12,665 nucleotides of DNA from Flavobacteriales bacterium (GTDB lineage Bacteria; Bacteroidota; Bacteroidia; Flavobacteriales_F; PHOS-HE28). Under the pieces are notes generated by a model. The model did not search any database and was not told the origin of the DNA. It saw only the letters and a list, made by a program, of their open reading frames with translations. Numbering within the stretch: the stretch's first letter is position 1; each line of letters opens with the position of its first letter. The stretch covers positions 1 to 12,665 of the forward strand of contig JAGQVR010000060.1 in NCBI GenBank assembly GCA_020437875.1. Direction: 5' to 3'. Position numbers and translations under genes: made by a program. Positions 1 through 6,562 of the stretch are shown here, piece by piece.

Positions 1-1425
1 ATCCGGGGCCTTATGGATGCGGTAGGCGGTCTTTTCCAGTAGCAACGGCCACGGAACGGTCACATCGCCCTCGAAGGTGGATCGGAAGACCACGACACGG
101 CTACAGCCGAGGTGTTCAAGCCGTGCAAGTATGGCGGCATCCTGCAACTCCGCGTTGGTCAATGTCCACCCCCGGCGGTGTGCGAAGTACATCGCGGTGG
201 GCACCTGCCCGGTGTTCATGGCGATACGGCCTTCATCATCGATCAGGTCGCCTTCCAGCTCTAGTAAGGGCTCCAACGTCGGGTTGATGCGGAAGTCGTT
301 CGCCTGAGCCGCGACCCCTTCAAAGGCCACCGCCACAAGCAAGCCGGTCGCCCAGCGCCTGCCGGGCAGCTGCGCCAGTCCGTAGCCGCCGAGGAGCGCC
401 ATCACAGGCACGAAGGGCAGTACATAGTAGGCATGGATCCAGAATGTGTCGCCGGCCTTCAACATCACCACCAGGAAGGAGGCGCATAAGAGAAGGAAGG
501 CGATGATGATGCCATAGGCCCGTCGCTCCATCGCGTAGAACAGCCCGAGCAGGAAGACCGCGAAGCCGCTGAAACGCAACGCGTCGAAGTAGAAGTTGTC
601 CAGTGTGCGTGGCCAGTTGCGCAGCAACTCCATGGCGCCTACCGCGATCGGCTTGCCCATGAAGAAGTGCCAATAACCATAGGCCTCCACGAGATGGGGC
701 ACCCAGCCATGGTACCACCAGACCGCGGGAATGGTGGCAAGTGCTATGAAGGCGGTCATCGCCCAAGTGCGGCCTTCGGTCCGCTGTCGCCAGGCCAGCA
801 CGGGCCACACGGCCAAGAGGCATCCGGCGGAGATCTTGCTCAACAGGCCCGCAGCGAGACAGACGGCTCCGACCAATGAAACGATGATCCACCATCGAGA
901 GGCTGAAAGGGCGCGATCGAAGCGCTCCAGGCCGATGATGACCAGGGAGAGGGCGAACACGTCCGGCATCACCTTCCTGCTGTACATGAACCAGAGCGAG
1001 ACGAGCAGCAATAGTGCGGCGTAAAGGCCAGTGCGACGGCCCAGCCGCCGTTCCACCAGGGCATGGAAGCGCAGTACGCCCAGGCTCCCCATCAGCAATA
1101 CGATCAGCCGCGCGGGCCATGTCGCAGTGCCGAAGACCATCATGGCCAGACCGACCAAGGCGTTGAGCAAGGGGAACTCCATACCGGTGATGCCACTGAG
1201 CTCACCGGCCGTATCCATCCTGGGATGCAGCAGATCCAAGCCTTGTTCGGCATAGTTACGGGCCACCATCAGCACCGAGGTCTGTCGCCAATGATGCGAG
1301 GTCTCCAGTGGTGGGTTCGCGATGCCGATCAGCCGGACGAAGAAGGCGAGGGCCACCCAAAAGCGGATGTCCAGAGACAAGCGTTGAAAGCGGGTCGGCC
1401 GGGGGCTCCCTTCAGCGGCGCGCAT
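1..1425 (-). CDS. Glycosyltransferase family 39-like polytopic membrane protein (3' end outside window)
   Basis: Reading the minus strand from the ATG at 1425 gives 475 codons without a stop to the window edge, so the C-terminus is missing. The first hydrophobic segment is at about residues 22-35. It is followed by an extracytoplasmic loop with ETSHHWRQ (41-48), then a GMEFPLLNALVGL stretch (81-93), then about eight more hydrophobic segments up to ~residue 370, including HAYYVLPFVP (330-339). Residues after ~375 are soluble. This is the GT-C layout of ArnT/PMT-like GT39 enzymes, which transfer sugars from polyprenyl-phosphate carriers on the outer face of the inner membrane. The acidic residue in the first loop (E41) is the expected catalytic position. 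Substrate and acceptor cannot be told from sequence. An in-frame ATG at 1455 would add ten residues; I prefer 1425 because the extension is polar and starts inside the divergent gene. The family call is firm, the exact activity is not. Confidence 0.8.
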   Translation of the reverse strand, partial: MRAAEGSPRPTRFQRLSLDIRFWVALAFFVRLIGIANPPLETSHHWRQTSVLMVARNYAEQGLDLLHPRMDTAGELSGITGMEFPLLNALVGLAMMVFGTATWPARLIVLLMGSLGVLRFHALVERRLGRRTGLYAALLLLVSLWFMYSRKVMPDVFALSLVIIGLERFDRALSASRWWIIVSLVGAVCLAAGLLSKISAGCLLAVWPVLAWRQRTEGRTWAMTAFIALATIPAVWWYHGWVPHLVEAYGYWHFFMGKPIAVGAMELLRNWPRTLDNFYFDALRFSGFAVFLLGLFYAMERRAYGIIIAFLLLCASFLVVMLKAGDTFWIHAYYVLPFVPVMALLGGYGLAQLPGRRWATGLLVAVAFEGVAAQANDFRINPTLEPLLELEGDLIDDEGRIAMNTGQVPTAMYFAHRRGWTLTNAELQDAAILARLEHLGCSRVVVFRSTFEGDVTVPWPLLLEKTAYRIHKAPD

Positions 1426-1431
1426 GGATCG

Positions 1432-1439
1432 CCAAGATG
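1432..1439 (-). promoter_or_regulatory. Weak candidate -7-like element for the GT39-like gene
   Basis: On the minus strand the octamer CATCTTGG lies six bases before the ATG at 1425. It only loosely fits the Bacteroidota -7 consensus TAnnTTTG. It is listed because YecM and the oxidoreductase show a comparable element at the same six-base distance. No -33 box is visible, and the divergent Sua5 element lies only two bases away. Confidence 0.2.
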
Positions 1440-1441
1440 CG

Positions 1442-1449
1442 GACCTTTG
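1442..1449 (+). promoter_or_regulatory. Candidate -7 promoter element for the Sua5 gene
   Basis: GACCTTTG matches TAnnTTTG at the A and the whole TTTG. It ends four bases before the ATG at 1454, so a transcript starting at the usual distance would be practically leaderless. It also argues against the upstream in-frame ATG at 1424, which would lie before the element. No convincing -33 TTG is present at the expected distance. Confidence 0.4.
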
Positions 1450-1453
1450 CGCC

Positions 1454-2404
1454 ATGTCCGCCCGCATCGGCACCGACCTGCGATCCGCTGCCGACCTGCT
1501 GCGCAAGGGGGAGGTCGTGGCCATTCCCACGGAAACGGTGTACGGGCTCGCCGCCAACGCCCTCGACCCTGCGGCGGTGCTCAAGGTCTTCACCGCGAAA
1601 GCGCGCCCCAGCTTCGATCCGCTGATCGTGCATATCGGCAGGCCGGAGCAATTGGATCACGTGGTCAAGGAACTGCCCGAAGGCGCCGAGCGACTGATGA
1701 AGACCTTCTGGCCTGGCCCGCTCACGCTCGTGTTGCCCAAGCGGCCGGAGATCCCTGACATCGTGACGAGTGGCCTCGACACCGTGGGCGTTCGCATGCC
1801 TGCCCATCCGCTGGCGCTGGAACTGCTGTCGCAGCTCGACTTCCCGCTCGCTGCTCCGAGCGCGAACCCCTTCGGCTATGTGAGTCCCACCACCGCGCAA
1901 CATGTGGCCGACCAGCTGGGCGGGGCCATCCCATACATACTCGATGGTGGACCTTGCAGGGTAGGCGTGGAGAGCACCATCATTGGCTGGGAAGGGGATG
2001 AATGGAAGCTCCATCGCCCCGGTGGTGTGCCGGTTGAAGAACTGGAGGCTGTGATCGGTGCGGTGGCGGTGGCCCAGCCGCGTATCTTCCCTGTGGCACC
2101 CGGCCAGCTCGAGAGCCATTATGCCCCGCGCATACCCGTGCTGGTGGGCGATGTGGAGCAACTGCTCGCCGAGCACTCGAAGGATAAGGTAGCGGTCATC
2201 TCCTTCCGCCAGGACTACGACGCATGGCGCACGGCGGTACTCTCGCCTTCGGGGGACCTTGCTGAGGCGGCGCGCAACTTCTTCGGTGCATTGCGCGCAT
2301 TGGAAGCCTCCGGTGCCAGCGTGATCCTGGCTGAACGCCTTCCGGAGGAAGGATTGGGCCGAGCGATCAATGATCGGTTGCGTCGGGCGGCGGCGAAGCG
2401 GTGA
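1454..2404 (+). CDS. L-threonylcarbamoyladenylate synthase, Sua5/YwlC type
   Basis: This 316-residue protein makes threonylcarbamoyl-AMP from threonine, bicarbonate and ATP, the first step of tRNA t6A37 modification in the cytoplasm. The N-terminal YrdC domain carries the classic RKGEVVAIPTETVYGLAANA segment (17-36), ARPSFDPLIVHI (50-61), FWPGPLTLVLPK (85-96) and APSANPFG (134-141), followed by VGVESTIIG (170-178). A linker with APGQLESHYAPR (215-226) contains the SxYAP-type motif and leads into the C-terminal Sua5 domain, so this is the long two-domain form rather than a bare YrdC/TsaC. The start at 1454 places the usual short lead before the YrdC domain; an ATG at 1424 would add ten residues. 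It diverges from the GT39-like gene and ends four bases before the stop of the convergent small gene. No other t6A gene (tsaB, tsaD, tsaE) is in the window. Confidence 0.95.
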   Translation: MSARIGTDLRSAADLLRKGEVVAIPTETVYGLAANALDPAAVLKVFTAKARPSFDPLIVHIGRPEQLDHVVKELPEGAERLMKTFWPGPLTLVLPKRPEIPDIVTSGLDTVGVRMPAHPLALELLSQLDFPLAAPSANPFGYVSPTTAQHVADQLGGAIPYILDGGPCRVGVESTIIGWEGDEWKLHRPGGVPVEELEAVIGAVAVAQPRIFPVAPGQLESHYAPRIPVLVGDVEQLLAEHSKDKVAVISFRQDYDAWRTAVLSPSGDLAEAARNFFGALRALEASGASVILAERLPEEGLGRAINDRLRRAAAKR

Positions 2405-2408
2405 GCGG

Positions 2409-2936
2409 CTATTTGTTGTGTTCGAGCGGGATCGGCCACGGGTCCAGAAGATCGTCCGGAGGCACGATGGCAATGTCGCCCAGGATATATGACTGCTCGA
2501 TCGATCGGTCCAGTGACGTGGTGTCCTGTACGGTGTGTCGCGCGGTATCCATAGTCTCGTTTTGAAGCGGGGCGACCATGTGTTCCAGCTCCACCGGCAC
2601 GGTCATGGTCGGTTCTTGATCAACATGAATAGCGGGCTCCCCTTGGGTGATGGTCTCGCAGCCTGTGAGCAGGGCCAGCAGGGAAGTGAACGCCGCGATG
2701 GGCAGCACACGTGTTGGACGGTTTGAACGGGAACTGAGTATGCGGTCCACCTGACTGACGTGGAAGCGTGCACACCTGGGGCCGGAACCGTCACGAAAGA
2801 GTGCCATGAGTTCGGCATCGGTGGCACGGGTCAGGTCGGCCACTACGTGGTCACATTGTGAACAGTGACGACCACTGGTGCGAGGGGCCATGGTGCTCCA
2901 ATCGGCATGGCATGGTTCGGGTACGGTGAGGCGCAT
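2409..2936 (-). CDS. Uncharacterised Flavobacteriales-type small protein with Cys motif and central hydrophobic segment
   Basis: This 175-residue protein has no assigned function. Residues 1-62 form a compact domain with PCHADWSTM (8-16), RHCSQCDHVV (23-32; C-x2-C at 25 and 28), DLTRATDAELMALF (34-47) and CARFHVSQVDRI (55-66). I recognise this N-terminal pattern from hypothetical proteins of Flavobacteriales. C9, H10, C25 and C28 could bind a metal, which is inference. A hydrophobic segment at 78-92 ends in LALLTGCE (88-94), which resembles a lipobox but is far from the N-terminus. The remaining ~80 residues are Pro/Glu/Asp/Thr-rich, probably disordered, with SYILGDIAIVPPDD (149-162) near the end. 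The ATG at 2936 was chosen because the family-like domain starts there; the frame stays open to about 3134, but that stretch looks non-coding and overlaps dxr. The gene is convergent with sua5 (4-base gap) and divergent from dxr (152 bases). Confidence 0.72.
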   Translation of the reverse strand: MRLTVPEPCHADWSTMAPRTSGRHCSQCDHVVADLTRATDAELMALFRDGSGPRCARFHVSQVDRILSSRSNRPTRVLPIAAFTSLLALLTGCETITQGEPAIHVDQEPTMTVPVELEHMVAPLQNETMDTARHTVQDTTSLDRSIEQSYILGDIAIVPPDDLLDPWPIPLEHNK

Positions 2937-3022
2937 GTGATGAACGAGGAACGTTACGGGTCCCACGATCGGTACACGTAGGAGTTGCCCGGGTTCGATC
3001 GAAGCGGAACCGCCCGATGCGC

Positions 3023-3030
3023 GATCTTTG
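3023..3030 (+). promoter_or_regulatory. Candidate -7 promoter element for the dxr-rseP run
   Basis: GATCTTTG, followed by CACCC, fits the Bacteroidota TAnnTTTG box except for the first T. It lies in the 152-base gap between the divergent small gene and dxr, 58 bases before the dxr ATG. It rules against the in-frame ATG at 3017, which would be upstream of or inside the element. No clear -33 TTG is present. The gap (2937-3088) holds no other feature I can support. Confidence 0.45.
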
Positions 3031-3088
3031 CACCCTTCCAACAGGACCTGGCGTTCATGCCCGCATGAGCACCGGGTCACCTGAGCAC

Positions 3089-4252
3089 ATGAAAAAGGTC
3101 GCCATCCTCGGCTCCACCGGCTCCATCGGCACACAGGCGCTGGAGGTCGTGCGTGAACAGCCGGAGCACTTCCAGGTGGAGCTTCTCAGTTGTGGCAGCA
3201 ATGTGGACCTGTTGATCCGGCAGGCGCTCGAGTTCAAGCCGAACGCCGTGGTGATCAGCGACGTCGCGAAGCTCGACGCGGTGAAGGATGCGCTCTTCCC
3301 GGCCGGCATCAAGGCCTACGCGGGCAAGGAGGCGTTGGAGCAATGTGTGCGCATGGAGGGCATCGACCTGGTGCTCACCGCACTCGTCGGCTATGCGGGC
3401 CTGCGACCCACACTGGCCGCTATCGATGCGGGCAAGCACATCGCCCTGGCCAACAAGGAAACGTTGGTGGTGGCCGGCGAGCTGGTGACGAAGGCGGCAC
3501 GTGCCAAGGGCGTGAACATCTATCCGGTGGACAGCGAGCACAGCGCGATCTTCCAGTGCCTGGCCGGTGAGTGGCACAACCCGATCGAGAAGATCGTGCT
3601 CACCGCCAGCGGTGGTCCGTTCCGTGGGAAGACCCGTGCGGACCTGGCGCAGGTGACGAAGGCCCAGGCGCTGAAGCACCCGAACTGGGACATGGGCGCC
3701 AAGATCACCATCGACAGCGCCAGCCTCATGAACAAGGGCTTGGAGGCGATCGAGGCGAAGTGGCTCTTCGACCTGAAGGCGGAGCAGATCGAGATCATCG
3801 TGCATCCGCAGAGCATCATCCACAGCATCGTACAGTTCCGCGATGGCAGCATGAAGGCCCAGATGGGCCTGCCGGACATGAAGTTGCCGATCCAATACGC
3901 CATGGCCTACCCGGATCGTTTGTCGACCACATGGCCACGTTTCGACTTCACCGGATACCCGGCCTTCACTTTCGAGCAGCCCGACCTGGACACCTTCGGC
4001 AACCTGGCCCTGGCGCTGGAGGCCATGCGACGTGGTGGCAATGCACCCTGCGTGCTCAATGCGGCGAACGAGGTGGCCGTGGAGCTCTTCCTGCAGGAGC
4101 GGATCGGCTTCCTGGGCATGACCGACCTGATCGCCAGGGTGCTGGATGCAGTGCCTTTCAACAGGGATCCGGATCTTGCGGCGCTCGAAGCCAGCGATGC
4201 CGAAGCGCGCAGGCTGGCCCGCGAAGCGACCACCACCATCATCGAGAAATAA
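3089..4252 (+). CDS. dxr: 1-deoxy-D-xylulose-5-phosphate reductoisomerase
   Basis: This enzyme converts 1-deoxy-D-xylulose 5-phosphate to 2-C-methyl-D-erythritol 4-phosphate using NADPH and a divalent metal, the committed step of the MEP isoprenoid pathway. It has 387 residues, normal for the family. Visible motifs are the NADPH-binding GSTGSIG (8-14), ALVGYAGLRPTLAAI (98-112), ANKETLVVAGE (121-131), the metal-binding VDSEH (147-151, D148 and E150), TASGGPFR (172-179), HPNWDMGAKITIDSASLMNK (197-216) with E219 as third metal ligand, HPQSIIHSIV (239-248) and the MGLPDMKLPIQYA segment (259-271). All catalytic positions look intact. I chose the ATG giving MKKVAILGSTGSIG; ATGs at 3017 and 3065 add residues not typical of the family. 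rseP follows after 13 bases, so the two are probably co-transcribed, an arrangement also seen in other bacteria. Confidence 0.97.
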   Translation: MKKVAILGSTGSIGTQALEVVREQPEHFQVELLSCGSNVDLLIRQALEFKPNAVVISDVAKLDAVKDALFPAGIKAYAGKEALEQCVRMEGIDLVLTALVGYAGLRPTLAAIDAGKHIALANKETLVVAGELVTKAARAKGVNIYPVDSEHSAIFQCLAGEWHNPIEKIVLTASGGPFRGKTRADLAQVTKAQALKHPNWDMGAKITIDSASLMNKGLEAIEAKWLFDLKAEQIEIIVHPQSIIHSIVQFRDGSMKAQMGLPDMKLPIQYAMAYPDRLSTTWPRFDFTGYPAFTFEQPDLDTFGNLALALEAMRRGGNAPCVLNAANEVAVELFLQERIGFLGMTDLIARVLDAVPFNRDPDLAALEASDAEARRLAREATTTIIEK

Positions 4253-4265
4253 GGATCATCAACGG

Positions 4266-5582
4266 ATGGATATCCTCCTGACACAAGTACCGCAGTTCAT
4301 CCTCTGTCTCTCGCTGCTCATCGTTCTGCACGAGATGGGGCACTTCTTCCCGGCGCGCTGGTTCAAGGTGCGCGTGGAGAAGTTCTACCTCTTCTTCGAT
4401 CCCTGGTTCTCCCTGTGGAAGAAGAAGGTCGGCGACACCGAGTACGGCGTTGGCTGGCTGCCCCTGGGAGGTTATGTGAAGCTGAGCGGCATGATCGACG
4501 AGAGCATGGACCGCGACCAGATGGCCAAGCCGCCGCAGCCGTGGGAGTTCCGCAGCAAGCCAGCCTGGCAGCGCCTCATCGTGATGATCGGTGGCGTGGT
4601 GGTGAACCTGCTGCTCGGCCTGGTGATCTACAGCATGGTCATGTTCGTGTGGGGCCGGGAGACGCTGCCCATGAGCAGCATGGTCTACGGTGTGCATCCG
4701 AGCGAGCAGATGAAGGCCTACGGATTCCATGAGGGCGATGTGGTCCTGGGTGGCGTGGGCACGGATGGCGATACCATGGAAGGCCTCATGCGCGCCATCC
4801 TCCTTGGCGATTGTCGCCAGGTGCGTGTGCGCCGTGATGGTCGCGAGATGACCATCACCCTGCCCGACAGTGTGGATCAGAGCATCCTGCGCAGCGAACG
4901 CACACCGCTCTTCCTGCCACGCCGGCCGTTCCTGGTGGACACGATACTGCCCGATGGTGGTGCCGCGCAGAGCAGCCTTCGGCTATCCGACAGGATCGTG
5001 GCGATCGGCGAGGTGCCCACACCCTTCTTCGGCGACTTCCAGAAGGAGGTGAAGGAACACAAGGGGGAGGAGATCGTGCTCGGCGTGGAGCGTGCCGGTG
5101 GCTACATGCTGATCCCGGTGCAGGTGAGCGCGGACGGATTGATCGGTGCGGGCGCACGACCCCTGGAGACCAAGAAGGAGACCTTCGGCTTCTTCGCTTC
5201 GTTCCCGGCCGGCATTGAGCATGGCATCTCGGTGCTCACAGGTCAGGCGCGCAGCATGAAGCTATTGGGCACCAAGGAAGGGGCGAAGCAGGTGGGTGGC
5301 TTCTGGCGCATCCTGCAGCTCTTCGGTGATTGGGGGGATTGGCAGACCTTCTGGAACGTGACGGCGTTCCTGAGCATCGTGCTGGCGTTCATGAACATCC
5401 TGCCCATCCCGGCGCTCGACGGCGGTCACGTGATGTTCCTGCTCTACGAGATGGTGGCCGGCAAGCCCGCGCCCGAGAAGGTGATGGAGGTGGCGCAGCT
5501 CATCGGCATGATCCTGGTGCTCGGCCTGCTCTTGTTGGCCAACGGCAACGATATCTTCAAAGGGATCACGGGCGGGCTTTGA
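4266..5582 (+). CDS. rseP: RIP metalloprotease RseP (site-2 protease family)
   Basis: This 438-residue intramembrane zinc protease cleaves membrane-embedded substrates such as anti-sigma factors or leftover signal peptides. The first membrane segment contains the zinc motif HEMGH (22-26), followed by FFPARWFKVRVEKF and GVGWLPLGGYVKLSGM, typical of the family. The second membrane segment IVMIGGVVVNLLLGLVIYSM lies at about 103-122. One or two PDZ-like domains fill the periplasmic middle (about 150-310). The C-terminal core has NILPIPALDGGHVMF, with the third metal ligand in LDGG (384-387), and then a last membrane segment (about 411-424). The active site looks intact. The start ATG lies 13 bases after the dxr stop; an AAGGA at 4251-4255 is a weak Shine-Dalgarno-like match. 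No anti-sigma factor gene is nearby to suggest a substrate. Confidence 0.95.
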   Translation: MDILLTQVPQFILCLSLLIVLHEMGHFFPARWFKVRVEKFYLFFDPWFSLWKKKVGDTEYGVGWLPLGGYVKLSGMIDESMDRDQMAKPPQPWEFRSKPAWQRLIVMIGGVVVNLLLGLVIYSMVMFVWGRETLPMSSMVYGVHPSEQMKAYGFHEGDVVLGGVGTDGDTMEGLMRAILLGDCRQVRVRRDGREMTITLPDSVDQSILRSERTPLFLPRRPFLVDTILPDGGAAQSSLRLSDRIVAIGEVPTPFFGDFQKEVKEHKGEEIVLGVERAGGYMLIPVQVSADGLIGAGARPLETKKETFGFFASFPAGIEHGISVLTGQARSMKLLGTKEGAKQVGGFWRILQLFGDWGDWQTFWNVTAFLSIVLAFMNILPIPALDGGHVMFLLYEMVAGKPAPEKVMEVAQLIGMILVLGLLLLANGNDIFKGITGGL

Positions 5583-5603
5583 GCGCGCCACAACCCCGGC
5601 ACC

Positions 5604-6074
5604 ATGGTCGTAGCACGCGCCAAAGCCCTCTCGGAGAACAAGAAGCAGCTCACCAAGTTCGTGCTGATCGGAGGGTTGGCGGTGCTCACCGACCTGGCTT
5701 GTTACTACACCTTCCTCAACCTCATTCCGGACGATGCCTTCCGTGGGCCGATGGACAACGAGGCGGTGAGCAAGTGCCTCTCCTTCCTCTGTGGCCTCTC
5801 GGTCACCTACTGGTTCAACAAGCGCTGGACATGGCGGCGGAAGGACCGTGACACCGGTCGGCTGATGCGCTTCCTGCTCATCTACGGCATCTCCCTCCTG
5901 TTGAACGTGGGGATCAACTCGGGCATGCTGCACCTGCTCCTCACGCAGCCCATGTTCGTCGACCTCCCGCTCAAGTACCTCATCGCCTTCGTGGTGGCCA
6001 CTGGCACCTGCTCGGCCTTCAACTTCCTGGGCCAGAAGTTCTGGATCTTCAAGCCCGGCGAAGAGGCGATCTGA
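5604..6074 (+). CDS. GtrA family membrane protein
   Basis: This is a 156-residue, four-segment membrane protein of the GtrA/DPMS-like family. Members are thought to flip or help move polyprenyl-phosphate-linked sugars during decoration of lipopolysaccharide, teichoic acids or other surface glycans. Hydrophobic segments lie at about 19-40, 54-71, 88-113 and 123-143. Diagnostic motifs are KFVLIGGLAVLTDLACYY (18-35), YWFNKRWTW (69-77) after the second segment, and FNFLGQKFWIF (139-149) at the end of the fourth. It follows rseP by 21 bases and has no TTTG promoter-like element of its own, so it is probably read from the dxr-rseP transcript. No cognate glycosyltransferase is adjacent; the GT39-like gene at the left edge is about 4 kb away and on the other strand, so any link is speculative. 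Family assignment is firm, substrate unknown. Confidence 0.9.
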   Translation: MVVARAKALSENKKQLTKFVLIGGLAVLTDLACYYTFLNLIPDDAFRGPMDNEAVSKCLSFLCGLSVTYWFNKRWTWRRKDRDTGRLMRFLLIYGISLLLNVGINSGMLHLLLTQPMFVDLPLKYLIAFVVATGTCSAFNFLGQKFWIFKPGEEAI

Positions 6075-6113
6075 CCGCCCGAACCCTGTTGCCGATCCTC
6101 GCGTATAACGGGC

Positions 6114-6473
6114 ATGCCTCATGTGGTGCTCGTGGAGGATGACGCGCTCGTCCGCAAGTTGCTGGAGAAGCGTCTGCTCAATGCCGGCTGGCAGGTGAGC
6201 GCCCTGCGCGATGGCCGCGGCCTCCTGACCCTGGTCGCGGAACAGGCGCCCGACCTCATCCTCATCGACCTTGGCCTGCCACATATTGATGGTCTGGCCC
6301 TGGTGGAGGAGTTGCGTGCCACCGGGATCGACACCCCGGTGATGGTCCTCACGGCCTACGACCTGCCTCATCTGCACGCCACGGTGCGCAGCACGGGTGC
6401 CAACGAGCTCGTGCAGAAGCCGTACGACCAGGAGGAGCTGATCCATCGCATGCGCCGCCTGTTGGCCGCTTAG
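6114..6473 (+). CDS. Single-domain response regulator (CheY-like receiver)
   Basis: This 119-residue protein is a receiver domain and nothing else. The acidic pocket is VEDD (7-10, D9 and D10), the phospho-acceptor is D52 in LILIDLGLPHIDG (48-60), the conserved Thr is T80 in VMVLTAYD (76-83), and the conserved Lys is K102 in VQKPYD (100-105) with aromatic Y104. All signalling residues are present, so phosphotransfer should work. There is no DNA-binding or enzymatic output domain, so it must act by binding a partner or as a phosphorelay intermediate. No histidine kinase, Hpt protein or chemotaxis gene is in the window. It follows gtrA by 39 bases on the same strand; that gap has no TTTG element, so read-through from the upstream run is likely though unproven. 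The partner kinase cannot be inferred. Confidence 0.93.
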   Translation: MPHVVLVEDDALVRKLLEKRLLNAGWQVSALRDGRGLLTLVAEQAPDLILIDLGLPHIDGLALVEELRATGIDTPVMVLTAYDLPHLHATVRSTGANELVQKPYDQEELIHRMRRLLAA

Positions 6474-6548
6474 ATCGAAGCAGGAGCAGGAACAAGGACG
6501 AGTACGTGCTACTGCCACTGTTCCCGGGGTAACTCCTACGGATCGAGC

Positions 6549-6556
6549 GAACTTTG
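6549..6556 (+). promoter_or_regulatory. Candidate -7 promoter element for the FAD oxidoreductase gene
   Basis: GAACTTTG fits TAnnTTTG except for the first T. It sits at the end of the 89-base gap between the response regulator and the oxidoreductase and ends six bases before the GTG taken as start. If real, it excludes the in-frame TTG at 6554, which is part of the element. The rest of the gap (6474-6548) holds no convincing terminator or other site. Confidence 0.38.
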
Positions 6557-6562
6557 GACCTC

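Noticed and set aside
320..1120. A 266-codon minus-strand open frame inside the GT39-like gene
   Set aside because: It lies in a different frame from the membrane protein, which reads through the whole region with clear transmembrane segments and GT39 motifs; this frame is Arg-rich noise.
1412..2473. A 353-codon minus-strand open frame opposite sua5
   Set aside because: The plus strand encodes an intact Sua5 with all motifs; the antisense frame has no coherent domain.
3077..3895. A 272-codon minus-strand open frame opposite dxr
   Set aside because: It is a shadow of dxr, whose catalytic motifs are complete on the plus strand.
6474..6548. Possible terminator or small RNA between the response regulator and the oxidoreductase
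   Set aside because: Only a 4-base inverted repeat (AGTA/TACT) and purine-rich sequence are visible; there is no GC stem followed by a T run.
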